64,000 bases of DNA from Natrinema salaciae (GCF_900110865.1 NZ_FOFD01000003.1:682001-746000); one strand, 5' to 3'; shown: positions 8,453 through 18,674, numbered from the stretch's first letter. The notes: a model not told the origin generated them from the sequence alone. Made by a program: numbers and translations.

Positions 8453-9554
8453 GGACGGTCGCGGCGACGCGGACGGCGACCGTCGCACCGACGGCGGCTC
8501 CGGCGGCATGTTCGGCGACTCGGCGGCCACGGTCGTCACCCGTCGCCAGCGCGCTCGGGAAACCGTCGACGAGTCGGTCGTCGCCCCGTTCAAAGTGGCG
8601 TGGTCGGACTGGCGAACGAAAGTCGCGCTGATCATCCTCGGCGGATTCGTCGCGACAGCCGTCCTCGTCTGGCTCCACCAAGCCGGTTACACTCTGCTGA
8701 ACGACGTGCTTCGGGTCGTCGGCTCCCCCTGGGAACTCGAAGCGCCGCGGAGTCCGGTCGGGGTCGACGAGGAACGGCGCAGCGTGCGGCCGTTCCGGAA
8801 CTGGCAGCACCCCTTCGGCACGTTCGACAACGGCGTCGACATCCTCTCGGCCATCCTCTGGGCGACGCCCAGCATGTTGCAGATGGTCCTCGCCGGCGGC
8901 GTCTTCTCGACGATGATGGCCACGGTGGTCGGAACCGTCTCCGGCTACAAGGGCGGGACCGTCGAGTCCGTCTTGAACACGATCGTCGACATCGCGATGT
9001 CGATCCCCGGCCTGCCGCTGGTCGTCGTGCTCGTCGCGATCATCCAGCCGTCGTCGCCGTACGTCGTCGGAATTCTCATCACGATCAACATCTGGGCCGG
9101 CCTCGCGCGGACGATCCACTCGCAGGTGCTGTCCCTGCGCGAGAAGTCCTACGTCGAGGCCTCGCGCACGATGGGGATCTCCACCCCGCAGATCATCCGG
9201 AAGGACATCCTGCCGAACCTGATGCCGTACATCACCGTCAACTTCGTCTACGCGGCCCGACGGGTCATCTACGACAGCATCGCGCTGTACTACCTGGGGC
9301 TGCTCGGCGGCGGGATGGCCGAGAACTGGGGCGTGATGCTCGACTGGGCGTACAACCTGTACAACGCCCTCACCGTCTCGGGCAAGGCGTACATGCTCGT
9401 CGCCCCGATGGTTCCGATCGTCCTGTTGTCGATGGCACTGATCCTCCTCTCACAGGGGACTGACAGGCTGTTCAACCCGCGCGTCCGAACGCGCCACGCG
9501 GGCGAGACAGTCCGGGAAGACGACACCGACCACGAAGTCAATCCACCGGCCTGA
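8430..9554 (+). CDS. ABC transporter permease, DppC-like
   Basis: This 374-residue membrane subunit starts with GTG inside the end of the upstream permease gene. A hydrophilic N-terminal tail of about 60 residues precedes the first helix (about residues 65-85). The binding-protein-dependent transport domain contains the coupling loop EKSYVEASRTMGISTPQII. It pairs with the DppB-like subunit. Its stop is 3 bp before the ATG of the first ATPase. Confidence 0.9.
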   Translation: MSKVKRTEDGRGDADGDRRTDGGSGGMFGDSAATVVTRRQRARETVDESVVAPFKVAWSDWRTKVALIILGGFVATAVLVWLHQAGYTLLNDVLRVVGSPWELEAPRSPVGVDEERRSVRPFRNWQHPFGTFDNGVDILSAILWATPSMLQMVLAGGVFSTMMATVVGTVSGYKGGTVESVLNTIVDIAMSIPGLPLVVVLVAIIQPSSPYVVGILITINIWAGLARTIHSQVLSLREKSYVEASRTMGISTPQIIRKDILPNLMPYITVNFVYAARRVIYDSIALYYLGLLGGGMAENWGVMLDWAYNLYNALTVSGKAYMLVAPMVPIVLLSMALILLSQGTDRLFNPRVRTRHAGETVREDDTDHEVNPPA

Positions 9555-9557
9555 ACA

Positions 9558-10667
9558 ATGACCGAGCAAGAGACACAATCCACGCGGACGACACACGGCA
9601 CAGACAGTACGGACAGTACGAGCGACCGAATCATCGAGATCCGCGACGCCCGGGTCTCCTTCGAGATGGAGCGGGGCGTCTCCCGCGTTCTGGACGATGT
9701 CGACCTCGACGTCCAGCGCGGCGAGATCCTCGGCGTCGTCGGGGAGAGCGGCAGCGGCAAGTCGATGCTCGCGTCCGCGATGCTCGACGCGGTGGTCGAC
9801 CCCGGCGTCCTCTCCGGCGACATCACCTACTACCCCGACGACGGCGACCCCGTCGGCGTCCTCGGGCTCAGCGATCGACAGCTGAAACGGCTGCGCTGGG
9901 AGCAGATCTCCATGGTGTTCCAGGGCGCGATGAGCTCGTTCAACCCGACGATGGGCGTCCGCGAACACTTCGTCGAGACCCTCGAGGCCCACGACGACGA
10001 CGTCGAGGCGGGGATGGAGCGGGCGCGGGAACTGCTCTCGGACCTCTACCTCGAGCCCGAGCGCATCCTCGATTCCTACCCGCACGAACTCAGCGGCGGC
10101 ATGCAACAGCGGGCGCTGATCGCCCTGTCGCTGGTCCTCGAGCCGGACGTGCTCGTGATGGACGAGCCGACGGCGGCGCTGGACCTGCTGATGCAGCGGT
10201 CGATCCTCTCCCTGCTCGAGAACCTCCGGGAGAAGTACGATTTGACGATGGTGTTCATCACGCACGATCTGCCGCTGGTCGCCGAACTCGCGGATCGGAT
10301 CGCCGTGATGTACGCCTTCGAACTGATCGAGATGGGGCCGACCGACGAGATCCTCCGGCACGCCGCCCACCCCTACACGCGGGCGCTGTTGAACGCGACG
10401 CCGAACCTCGACGCGCCGCTCGAAGAGATGCAGTCGATCGAGGGAGCCGCGCCGGACCCGGTGGACGTCCCGCAGGGATGTACGTACGGCCCGCGGTGTC
10501 CGCTTGCCGACGAGACCTGCGTCGCCGACGAGCCGGCGTTCACGCGGGCCGGTCCGGACCACGACGTCGCGTGTTTCCACTGGGAAGACGCGGCCGAGGC
10601 GGTCCCCTTCACCGGCGAGAGGCTCGACGAGGACCCGGGGGCGTCGATCACGGAGGAGCGCCGATGA
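9558..10667 (+). CDS. ABC transporter ATP-binding protein, DppD-like
   Basis: The 369-residue cytoplasmic ATPase has Walker A GESGSGKS, the signature LSGGMQQR and Walker B VLVMDEPTAALD. The C-terminal oligopeptide/dipeptide-transporter tail carries a Cys-rich motif (CTYGPRCPLADETC). It energises the two permeases. The start lies 3 bp after the DppC-like stop, and the end overlaps the next ATPase by 4 bp (ATGA). Confidence 0.92.
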   Translation: MTEQETQSTRTTHGTDSTDSTSDRIIEIRDARVSFEMERGVSRVLDDVDLDVQRGEILGVVGESGSGKSMLASAMLDAVVDPGVLSGDITYYPDDGDPVGVLGLSDRQLKRLRWEQISMVFQGAMSSFNPTMGVREHFVETLEAHDDDVEAGMERARELLSDLYLEPERILDSYPHELSGGMQQRALIALSLVLEPDVLVMDEPTAALDLLMQRSILSLLENLREKYDLTMVFITHDLPLVAELADRIAVMYAFELIEMGPTDEILRHAAHPYTRALLNATPNLDAPLEEMQSIEGAAPDPVDVPQGCTYGPRCPLADETCVADEPAFTRAGPDHDVACFHWEDAAEAVPFTGERLDEDPGASITEERR

Positions 10668-11758
10668 GCGGGGCCCCGCTCGTCTCGCTCGAGGAGTGCG
10701 AGGTCCACTTCGAGGAGAGCCAGGGCCTGTTCGACTTCGGCGACCCCGAAGTCGTCAGGGCCGTCGACGGCGTCTCGCTCGACATCGAGGAAAACGACGT
10801 CATCGCCCTCGTCGGGGAGTCCGGCTGCGGGAAGACCACGCTCGGGAAGACGACGATCGGGCTCCAGCGGCCGACCGGCGGGAGCGTCCGCTATCGCGGC
10901 CAGGACATCTGGGACGCGAAGGACGGCCGCGGCAACGTCGACATCCCCTACGACGAGATCCGGCGGTCGCTCCAGATCATCCACCAGGACCCCGGCAGCG
11001 CGCTCAACCCGAACCGCCGAGTGATGAAGATCCTCGAGGCACCACTCAAGCGCTGGCAGTCCGGGATGAGCGCCGGCGACCGTCGCCGAGAGGTGCGATC
11101 GATGCTCGAGCGGGTCGGGATGACGCCGCCGGACGACTACGCCGGGCGGTACCCCCACCAGCTCTCGGGCGGCGAGCAACAGCGGGTCGCGCTCGTCCGC
11201 GCGCTGCTGATGGACCCCGACCTGATCCTGGCGGACGAGGCGATCTCGGCGCTGGACGTCTCCCTGCGCGTCGAGATGATGGACCTGCTGCTCGAGTTGC
11301 AGGGGCAGTTCGACACGTCGTTCGTGTTCGTGTCTCACGACCTCTCGAACGCGCGATACCTGGCCGCTCACGCCGGCGGCCGAATCGGCGTGATGTATCT
11401 CGGCCAGCTGGTCGAGATCGGCCCCGCAGAGCAGGTCATCAATAACCCGAAACACCCCTACACGAAGGTGCTCCGGTGGGCGACGCCGGATCTCCACGCC
11501 GGGACCGACGCGGCGGAGCCGCCGGTTCGAACGATCGACGTTCCCGATCCGACGGACCCGCCGAGCGGGTGCCGGTTCCACACGCGGTGTCCCGAGGCGC
11601 GCGAAGCGTGCCGGCGAGCCAGCCCCGCCCCCGTCGATGCGGGCTCCGACCACGAGGTGGCGTGCTTCCGCGAACTCGACGACCACGAGTACTGGTCGAC
11701 GCCGTCGCTCACCGGAGCGGACGAACCGACCGACGGGCCGTCCGCATCCTCCGATTGA
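10664..11758 (+). CDS. ABC transporter ATP-binding protein, DppF-like
   Basis: The 364-residue second ATPase of the importer has Walker A GESGCGKT, signature LSGGEQQR and Walker B LILADEAISALD. It also has the family tail CRFHTRCPEAREAC. The start is the ATG at 10664, overlapping the previous stop as ATGA; a longer upstream frame exists but would run through the DppD gene. DppD- and DppF-like subunits form the nucleotide-binding heterodimer. Confidence 0.92.
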   Translation: MSGAPLVSLEECEVHFEESQGLFDFGDPEVVRAVDGVSLDIEENDVIALVGESGCGKTTLGKTTIGLQRPTGGSVRYRGQDIWDAKDGRGNVDIPYDEIRRSLQIIHQDPGSALNPNRRVMKILEAPLKRWQSGMSAGDRRREVRSMLERVGMTPPDDYAGRYPHQLSGGEQQRVALVRALLMDPDLILADEAISALDVSLRVEMMDLLLELQGQFDTSFVFVSHDLSNARYLAAHAGGRIGVMYLGQLVEIGPAEQVINNPKHPYTKVLRWATPDLHAGTDAAEPPVRTIDVPDPTDPPSGCRFHTRCPEAREACRRASPAPVDAGSDHEVACFRELDDHEYWSTPSLTGADEPTDGPSASSD

Positions 11759-11785
11759 GGTCGCCCCGGCGGGCCCGCGACACCT

Positions 11786-11794
11786 AATTTTAAG
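11786..11794 (+). promoter_or_regulatory. TATA box of the beta-glucosidase gene
   Basis: AATTTTAAG lies about 30 bp before the ATG at 11821, the spacing of a leaderless haloarchaeal promoter. The glycosidase may therefore be transcribed independently of the ABC genes. No copy of the ATGTT half-site is seen here. Confidence 0.5.
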
Positions 11795-11820
11795 AGCCGT
11801 CCGGACGACTGAAAAACCGA

Positions 11821-14040
11821 ATGACCGGTTCAGAGACCGCTTCCCAGAGCGAGGACTGTCCAGTACCCGATCTCGAGCGCATGACGCTGGCCGAGAAGGC
11901 CGGACAACTCGTCGGCGCGTTCGTCGGATCGATGGGCGACGTCGACCTGAACGTCGATGACGCGGCGGCGCTCGTCCGCGATGCGGGCGTCGGAACGATC
12001 GCTGCGTTCGGAATCGGCGTCTCCACGTATCACGATCCAGAGCGGGTCGCCGAGATCGCAAACCGGCTCCAGCGGGTCGCACTCGAGGAGACGCGCCACG
12101 GAATCCCCCTGTTGCTCCCCGTCGACGCCGTTCACGGACACGCGTACGTGGACGGGGCGACGGTGTTTCCCCATGGGCTCGGGGTTGCCGCGACCCGCAA
12201 CCCCGCGCTCGCGCGGACGGCCGGCGAGATCACGGCGGCAGAGATGCGGGCGACCGGCGCGACGCTCAACTACGGTCCGACGTGTGACGTGGCCCGGGAC
12301 CCGCGCTGGGGACGAACGTTCGAGACCTACGGCGAGAGCCCGCTGCTGTGCGGGACGTTCGCCCGGGAAACGGTCCGCGGCCTCGAGTCCGACGAGGGGA
12401 GTCCGCGCGTCGCCGCGACGGCGAAACACTTCCCCGCCTACGGCGACCCCGCGGGCGGCGAAGACGCCGCGGCGGTGGACCGGTCCCCGAGCACGATCCA
12501 CCAGCTGTTCGTCCCGCCGTTCGTCGAGGCGATCGACGCCGGTGCGTCGGTGGTGATGCCGTGTTACAACTCGATCGACGGCGAGCCGGCCCACGGCTCG
12601 CGGCGGTATCTGACCGAACTCCTGCGCGAGCGGCTCGGATTCGACGGCCCCGTGGCCTCGGACTGGGGCGGGATCGACCACCTTCACGAGGACCACCGCG
12701 TGACGGCCACCCAGCGCGACTCGGCGCGGACGACGATCGAGGCCGGGCTCGACCTGATCTCGATCGGCCGCGAGGAGTACGCGGCCCACGTTCGGGACCT
12801 CGTCGAGTCGGGCGAGCTCTCGGAGGAGCGACTCGACGAGGCCGTCGCTCGGATCCTCGCGCTCAAGGCGTCGCTCGGCCTCTTCGAGGACCCGTACGTC
12901 GACGTCGAGACGGTCCGGACCACGATCGGCTCGTCGGCCCACAGGGCGGCCGCGCTGCGAGCGGCCCGCGAATCCCAGACGCTCCTCGAGAACGACGGCG
13001 TGCTCCCGCTGTCCGCGGACGTCGACTCGATTCTGGTCGCGGGACCGAACGCTGCGTCGCTCCGCAACCAGTACGGCGGGTGGAGCGTTCAGGAACCGGA
13101 CCCGGCGTCCGGATCGACGATCCTCGACGGACTCGAAACGCGGGCCGGCGACGAGCTGACGGTCCGCTACGAGCAGGGCGCAACCCTCCGGGAACGACGG
13201 GACCTCGACGCGGCCGCGGACGCGGCGGCCGACGCGGACGTGGCGGTCGTCGCCGTCGGCGAAGGGTGGTACTACCACGAGTTCGGTCCGCGGGAACTCG
13301 TCGGGCCGACCGGAAGCTTCCCGACCCGATCCCAACTCGAGTTGCCCCCAGCCCAGCGCGACCTGCTCGAGGCGGTCCACGAGACCGGGACGCCGCTGGT
13401 GGTCGTCGCGATCGCGGGGCGGCCGCTGTCGCTCTCCTGGAGCGCCGCCAACGCCGACGCGCTGTTGTACTCCTACTATCCGGGAAGCGAAGGCGGGGAG
13501 GCCATCGCGGACGTCCTGTTCGGGAACTACAACCCGTCGGGTCGACTCCCGATCAGCGTTCCGCGCTCGGCGGACGATCTCCTGACGACGTTCAACCACT
13601 TCGCGCACCCGACGCCGATCGGTGCCGACGAACACCCCGACACGTACGATCCCCTCTACGAGTTCGGCCACGGCGAGAGCTACACCGAGTTCGTGTGTTC
13701 GGACCTGTCGGTCGCGGACTCGCGGATCGGCCCCGCCGAATCGATCGCCGCGTCGATCACCGTCGAAAACGTCGGCGACCGGCCGGGCGATCGCTCGCTC
13801 GACTTCTTCCTGCGGGACGAGGTGAGTTCGCGGGTTCGCCCCGTCTGCGAACACGTCGGGTTCGCACGGGTCAGCCTCGCGCCCGGTGAGTCGACGACCG
13901 CCGAGGTGACGATTCCCAACGACGCGCTCGCCGTGACCGATTCCAGCGGACGAACGGCGGTCGAGCCGGGGACGTTCGAACTCTCCTGTGAGGGCTGTTC
14001 GGCGACCGTCACGGTCGAGTCGAGCGCCGAGCGACGGTAA
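11821..14040 (+). CDS. glycoside hydrolase family 3 beta-glucosidase/beta-xylosidase
   Basis: The 739-residue protein has the three family 3 parts: a TIM-barrel domain (about residues 20-350), an alpha/beta sandwich (about 370-600) and a C-terminal fibronectin type III-like domain (from about 630). Asp281 in PVASDWGGIDH is the expected nucleophile, and KHFPAYG carries the conserved Lys-His. There is no signal peptide, so it should act in the cytoplasm on sugars imported by the adjacent ABC system. Beta-glucosidase and beta-xylosidase activity cannot be told apart from sequence alone. Confidence 0.9.
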   Translation: MTGSETASQSEDCPVPDLERMTLAEKAGQLVGAFVGSMGDVDLNVDDAAALVRDAGVGTIAAFGIGVSTYHDPERVAEIANRLQRVALEETRHGIPLLLPVDAVHGHAYVDGATVFPHGLGVAATRNPALARTAGEITAAEMRATGATLNYGPTCDVARDPRWGRTFETYGESPLLCGTFARETVRGLESDEGSPRVAATAKHFPAYGDPAGGEDAAAVDRSPSTIHQLFVPPFVEAIDAGASVVMPCYNSIDGEPAHGSRRYLTELLRERLGFDGPVASDWGGIDHLHEDHRVTATQRDSARTTIEAGLDLISIGREEYAAHVRDLVESGELSEERLDEAVARILALKASLGLFEDPYVDVETVRTTIGSSAHRAAALRAARESQTLLENDGVLPLSADVDSILVAGPNAASLRNQYGGWSVQEPDPASGSTILDGLETRAGDELTVRYEQGATLRERRDLDAAADAAADADVAVVAVGEGWYYHEFGPRELVGPTGSFPTRSQLELPPAQRDLLEAVHETGTPLVVVAIAGRPLSLSWSAANADALLYSYYPGSEGGEAIADVLFGNYNPSGRLPISVPRSADDLLTTFNHFAHPTPIGADEHPDTYDPLYEFGHGESYTEFVCSDLSVADSRIGPAESIAASITVENVGDRPGDRSLDFFLRDEVSSRVRPVCEHVGFARVSLAPGESTTAEVTIPNDALAVTDSSGRTAVEPGTFELSCEGCSATVTVESSAERR

Positions 14041-14285
14041 CACCTCGTCGAGACCGCGTTCGCATCTTTTCGTTCCGACGCCGGCCGACGGTACCGACCG
14101 CGTTGTAAGCCATCGAGTACTCACGACGTAACTCCCGCTGAACCAGCCGTTTACTCGCACAACGGTCGTCTTCCGAGACTGATCCGGTTCGCCGACTTGC
14201 AAATACGTTTGTGTATCGGCTAGTGGAAAACGAATATCCGTACGCAAATCGAGGGACGGAAGCGGAATGTCCGGTACAATCATCG

Positions 14286-14316
14286 TATATAATATATGTT
14301 TGGAACATATGTTCTA
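14286..14316 (+). promoter_or_regulatory. TATA box and palindromic operator before the TrmB-family gene
   Basis: TATATAA (14286-14292) is followed by the perfect 12-bp palindrome GAACATATGTTC (14303-14314), which would cover the transcription start. A further half-site, AGAACATAG, lies at 14334-14342. The ATG is at 14375. The arrangement suits repression, probably autorepression, of the regulator. The rest of the 14041-14374 gap shows nothing else. Confidence 0.55.
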
Positions 14317-14374
14317 TCAACAACGAGTCTAGCAGAACATAGATTTTTGTACGACCGGAAACGAGACACAATCT

Positions 14375-15436
14375 ATGGATACACAGATGCTCCGAGGGGC
14401 GCTCGAGGACGCCGGGTTGACCGGCCAGCAGGCGGAGGTGTACCTGACGCTGCTCGAGGCGGGCTCGTCTCCAGTCGTCGAAATCGCACACCAGTCGTCG
14501 GTCTCGTCCTCCCGGATATACGACGTCGTCCGGTCGCTGGAGGAGGAGGGGTTCGTGGAGACGCTCGAGCGCGATCGATTGTTCGCTCGACCGCGCGAAC
14601 CGGTCGACGTCCTCAATCGACTGCGACGGAAAAGCGAAATGTTCGCGGACGCCGCCGGCGAGATCGAAGACCGCTGGGAGCGGCCGGATCCCCAGGACTC
14701 GCGGATCAGCGTCCTGAAACGGACCGAAACGGTCCTCCGGAGCACCGGGGACGCGATCGCCGAATCGTCCGTCTCCGTCGCGCTGGCCGCGACACCGGAG
14801 CAACTCGAGGAGTTACGGCCGACGATCGAGACCGCGGCCGAGAACGGCGTGCTGATCCAGATCGCGATCTACGACGCCGGCGAGACGGACGTTCCCGACA
14901 TCGACGGCGTCCTCGAAGTTCGGCGCTGCCCCATTCCGGGGCCGTTCCTGGCGATCGTCGACCGCCGGTACGCGTTCTTCGCCCCGAACGTCCACAGCGA
15001 CCGCTCCTACGGGATCACGATCGGCGACGAGATCCTCTCGTTTATCATGCACTGGTACTTTCGGACGTGTGTGTGGGCGCACAACGAACGGCTCCACGTC
15101 GATCGAACCCAGGTGCCGACCTACGTGAGCATCGAGCGGTTCGTCCACGACGCCGCCTCGCTGCTCCGCGACGACGCGGGGATGACGCTGCGGGTGATCG
15201 GCCATCGGACGGCGACCGGCGAGCGCGTCGAACTCCACGGCGAGCTCGTCTGGGCGACGTGGGGCAGTCGACTCGGCCTGCCCAACGAACCCACGTACAC
15301 GGATCTCGCCGGACAAGTCACGCTCTTTCTCGAGACGGAGGGGAAGGTCGTCTCGATCGGCGGCTGGGGCGCGCTGTACGAGGACGTCGAGGCCGAGATC
15401 ATTCGGGTCGAGGGGATCGACTTTCCGGACCCGTAA
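14375..15436 (+). CDS. TrmB family sugar-responsive transcriptional regulator
   Basis: The 353-residue protein has an N-terminal TrmB winged helix (about residues 1-80, with EIAHQSSVSSSRIYDVVRSL as the recognition region). A short coiled segment and a large C-terminal domain like the sugar-binding part of TrmB follow (about 115-350). TrmB proteins control sugar uptake and metabolism genes in archaea. Position after an ABC importer and a beta-glucosidase points to control of that cluster. A perfect palindrome lies in its own promoter. Confidence 0.85.
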   Translation: MDTQMLRGALEDAGLTGQQAEVYLTLLEAGSSPVVEIAHQSSVSSSRIYDVVRSLEEEGFVETLERDRLFARPREPVDVLNRLRRKSEMFADAAGEIEDRWERPDPQDSRISVLKRTETVLRSTGDAIAESSVSVALAATPEQLEELRPTIETAAENGVLIQIAIYDAGETDVPDIDGVLEVRRCPIPGPFLAIVDRRYAFFAPNVHSDRSYGITIGDEILSFIMHWYFRTCVWAHNERLHVDRTQVPTYVSIERFVHDAASLLRDDAGMTLRVIGHRTATGERVELHGELVWATWGSRLGLPNEPTYTDLAGQVTLFLETEGKVVSIGGWGALYEDVEAEIIRVEGIDFPDP

Positions 15437-16762
15437 CCCGCGTCCGTCGGGCCGGCGAACCGCGACGTTGAGCGCCACACCGATCTGGGACCGGGACGAC
15501 GGGGGACGCCGGTTCGCCAACCGAGGCGATCGAGTCGATCTGGCGATTACATGTATATGGCTGTAATTTAACTGTGAAACTGACGGTCGGTCGGATCACG
15601 GGCTGTGCAACGCCCGCTCGTCTCGCGCGAGGAAGAGCCGCACGAATCCGGGACGCGCGTCGATCGGTTCCCCGGTTTCCGAGCGGCCGCACGAGTTCGT
15701 CGGTCCGAACCGCCGATCCGCTCTCGCTCGGTGACGACTCGAGACGAACCCTCTCGACGCGATGGTGGGTCGGTAGCGGAGACCGATCGAGTTCGATTCC
15801 ACCAACGATAGTGGAGTGCCACTGTCGTTGGTTCGCTGCTTCGAGCGTCCGTTCGTTCGATCACGCGAGCGCTGCACTCGAAATAACATATGAAAATAGA
15901 CCATATTGGGAATATATTCGAAATTTTGTAATTGTCTCTGCCCACCTCTCGAGACCGCCGGTTCGGTCGAGGAAGAGACCGAAGTGCCTGCGAGAAGCCG
16001 AAAAACTGCGATAATGGCGATGTGGGTGCCGATCAGGGACGTTCGGAACGAGTACGACGACGGAACTCGGTCCCGTCGTGTGTCCGCGTACTCGATTCCG
16101 ACTTTCCGACCGATTTCGGGCGGTAGTAGCGTACTACGCGCATTTTCGACAGCGGCCGCCAGTTCGTGCGGCCACCTTTCGACCGAAACGGACGGCGCAC
16201 GTCTCATACACTATTCACAATATGTTTATTTCAATAGTAGTATTCAGATCGGGTAGGTTCGGGAAACGACGGTGTCAAAAATGACGTCCCGGCTACACGC
16301 GTCTGCAGGTCGTTCCAGCACGGTGCGGTGGCCGAGGTGATCGGACCGGTCACACCGGCCACCGAAGCCGGTCGGTCCACCCCCGGCGTTCGCTCCCGCG
16401 ACGTCTCTCCGTCGGTCCGAATCGAACGAGAACGCTGTCTTCAGCGCCATACAGGCCAGTTATCGATCGCCGACAGTTCGACCGCTTTCCGACGGCCCGC
16501 CGGCAAACGGCGGCGACTGCCGGGCGGAGGTGACCCCACTCGAGTCGCTCGAGCCGATTCCGATCGAGCAAATCCCGGCCCGTGTACGCCGCTGGAACGG
16601 TGTGTCCGATCGGGTATCGGAACGGAGTCCCCTCCGAGAGCTCGCTCGTACGGGAACCTGGTAGTACCGAGTTCCCGGACTCTAGTGGCAATCGTTTTGT
16701 CAGCGCCAGCCGAAGCTGCCAGTCGGTAACGTGATTACTGATACCGGGGTACATGGGACACG
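15437..16762. other. 1.3-kb gene-poor gap
   Basis: No frame here has a recognisable protein; overlapping frames on both strands look like chance. It holds an inverted repeat ATTACA/TGTAAT (15546-15551 and 15562-15567) around a TATA-like stretch, a strong hairpin at 15801-15832, and the palindrome GAATATATTC (15910-15919). Two AT-rich islands lie near 15880-15930 and 16200-16260. It may carry an untranslated RNA or old mobile-element debris. Confidence 0.4.
15801..15832 (+). ncRNA. 32-nt perfect hairpin, possible RNA element
   Basis: ACCAACGATAGTGG (15801-15814) pairs with CCACTGTCGTTGGT (15819-15832) around the tetraloop AGTG. The single difference is a G-U pair if read as RNA from the plus strand, and an A-C mismatch from the minus strand. 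A plus-strand transcript is therefore favoured. No gene lies within 900 bp downstream on this strand. Confidence 0.35.
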
Positions 16763-18430
16763 ATGATCGACGACACACGCTTGGACGCGTATCACTTCTA
16801 CGACGACGAGTGGGACAGCTACGAGCAGCTTCGGGCGGCCTTCGAGTGGGAGGTACCCGATCGGTTCAATATGGCGACGTACGTCTGTGACCGGTGGGCG
16901 ACGGACAAGGGTCGAGTCGCCCTGTTCGCGGACGACGGGGACGGAGAAACGACGACGTACACGTTCTGGCAACTCCGGAACATCACGAATCGGCTCGCCA
17001 ATTATCTGCGAGCACAGGGCGTCGAAGCGGGCGACCGGATCGGCGTCAACACTCCGCAGCGACCGGCGGCCGTGTTCGCCCACGTCGCGTGCTGGAAACT
17101 CGGCGCGATGTCCGTCCCGCTGTCGACCCTGTTCGGCCCCGACGCCGTTCGGTACCGTCTGGCGGACTGCGACGCGGTCGCGGCCGTCGTCGACGAGTCG
17201 AACGTAGAGACCGTCCGTGAGGTCCGACCGGACCTTCCCGACCTCGAGACCGTCCTGACCGTCGGCGACGTCGACCAGCAGGCGGACGAGACGGATCTCT
17301 GGGACGCCATCGAGGACTACTCCCGCGAGTTCGACCCCGTCGCGACCGACGCCGAGGACGACGCGATCCTCATCTACACCTCGGGGACGACCGGCGATCC
17401 GAAGGGCGTCCGCCACGCACACCGGATGCTGTTGGGGCATCTGCCGCTGTTTCTCACCACCTTCGGTAACATGGAACTGCAGGCGGGCGACGTCTTCTGG
17501 ACGCCGGCCGAGTGGGCCTGGATCGCCTCGCTGTTCGACGTCGTCGTTCCGGCCCTGTTCTACGGCAAGCCGGTCGTCGCGTACAACGGTGGCCAGTTCG
17601 ACCCGGAGGCGGCGTTCGAACTCCTCGAGCGGTACGGGGTCACGAACTTCTTTGCGCCACCGACGGCCCTGCGGATGATGATGCAACTCGAGGAGACGGA
17701 CGGCTACGACGTGGGCTCGGTGCGGACCATCGCGGGCGGCGGCGAGTCACTCGGCGGGACGATCGCCGACTGGGCCGCAGCAACGTTCGGCGATGCGGTC
17801 GTCCACGAGGGGTACGGGCAGACGGAGGCCAACATGCTCGTCGGCGAGTGTACCGCCCTCGCGGCGTCCCGCGAGGGATCGATGGGGCTGGCCGGTCCCG
17901 GCCACGAGGTCGAAATCGTGGACCCCGATACGGCCGAGGCCACGGTGGAGCCCGGCGACGTCGGTGAAATCGCCGTGCGCTACGCGGACGATCCGGTCTG
18001 CTTCAAGGAATACTGGAACGAGCCCGAAAAAACCGATCGGAAGGTCCGGAACGGCTGGCTTCTGACGGAGGACCTCGGCACGATGGACGCCGACGGCTAC
18101 GTCTCGTTCACGGGGCGCAAAGACGACGTGATCATCTCCGCCGGGTACCGAATCGGCCCGGAGGAAGTCGAGGACAGCATCGCCGGTCACGACGCGGTCG
18201 CCGACGCCGCCGTCATCGGCGTTCCCGACGACGAGCGCGGCGAGGTTCCGAAAGCCTACGTCGTTCTCTCGTCCGGGCAGGAACCGAGCGACGACGCTCG
18301 AGCGTCGATCAAACAGCACGTCCGGGACCGACTGGCGAAGTACGAGTACCCACGGGAGATCGAGTTCATCGACGAACTCCCGAAAACCGCGACCGGGAAG
18401 GTCCGCCGCGCCTCCCTCGAGGAATCGTAG
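16763..18430 (+). CDS. AMP-dependent acyl-CoA synthetase (acetyl-CoA synthetase-like)
   Basis: The 555-residue enzyme activates a carboxylic acid to acyl-AMP and then to the CoA thioester. The phosphate-binding loop is YTSGTTGDPKG, followed by the adenine-binding region (EGYGQTEANM), the hinge WLLTEDLGTMDADGYVSFTGR, and the C-terminal catalytic lysine motif PKTATGKVRR. Length and motifs fit the medium-chain or acetate-like synthetases common in haloarchaea; the acid is not predictable. It stands alone between two large gaps. Confidence 0.9.
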   Translation: MIDDTRLDAYHFYDDEWDSYEQLRAAFEWEVPDRFNMATYVCDRWATDKGRVALFADDGDGETTTYTFWQLRNITNRLANYLRAQGVEAGDRIGVNTPQRPAAVFAHVACWKLGAMSVPLSTLFGPDAVRYRLADCDAVAAVVDESNVETVREVRPDLPDLETVLTVGDVDQQADETDLWDAIEDYSREFDPVATDAEDDAILIYTSGTTGDPKGVRHAHRMLLGHLPLFLTTFGNMELQAGDVFWTPAEWAWIASLFDVVVPALFYGKPVVAYNGGQFDPEAAFELLERYGVTNFFAPPTALRMMMQLEETDGYDVGSVRTIAGGGESLGGTIADWAAATFGDAVVHEGYGQTEANMLVGECTALAASREGSMGLAGPGHEVEIVDPDTAEATVEPGDVGEIAVRYADDPVCFKEYWNEPEKTDRKVRNGWLLTEDLGTMDADGYVSFTGRKDDVIISAGYRIGPEEVEDSIAGHDAVADAAVIGVPDDERGEVPKAYVVLSSGQEPSDDARASIKQHVRDRLAKYEYPREIEFIDELPKTATGKVRRASLEES

Positions 18431-18674
18431 CGGCCCCGCCGTCAGCCGGGTTGCGTTTCCCACTGTCGGGGACCACCGGATTCTGACACCGCTCACGAGC
18501 GCGGCTCGAGGCGGTCCGACCAGGCGGAACGTTCGGGAATCCCCCGATCGAACGCAACCGAGCAGTATCCATCTCCGAAACCATCTCGCGGGGATTCTCT
18601 CGAGCTGCGCCGTAGATCTGCGTTCGGATCGAGTCGCACGGTGGATTGATAGCCGTTCACACGAAACCACGGCT

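Noticed and set aside
11830-14283. 817-codon open frame antisense to the beta-glucosidase
   Set aside because: It mirrors the high-GC codon pattern of the real gene and has no family motif; the plus-strand gene is certain.
15574-16014. 146-codon frame in the 1.3-kb gap
   Set aside because: Arg/Ser-rich sequence without family pattern, overlapping equally good frames on the other strand.
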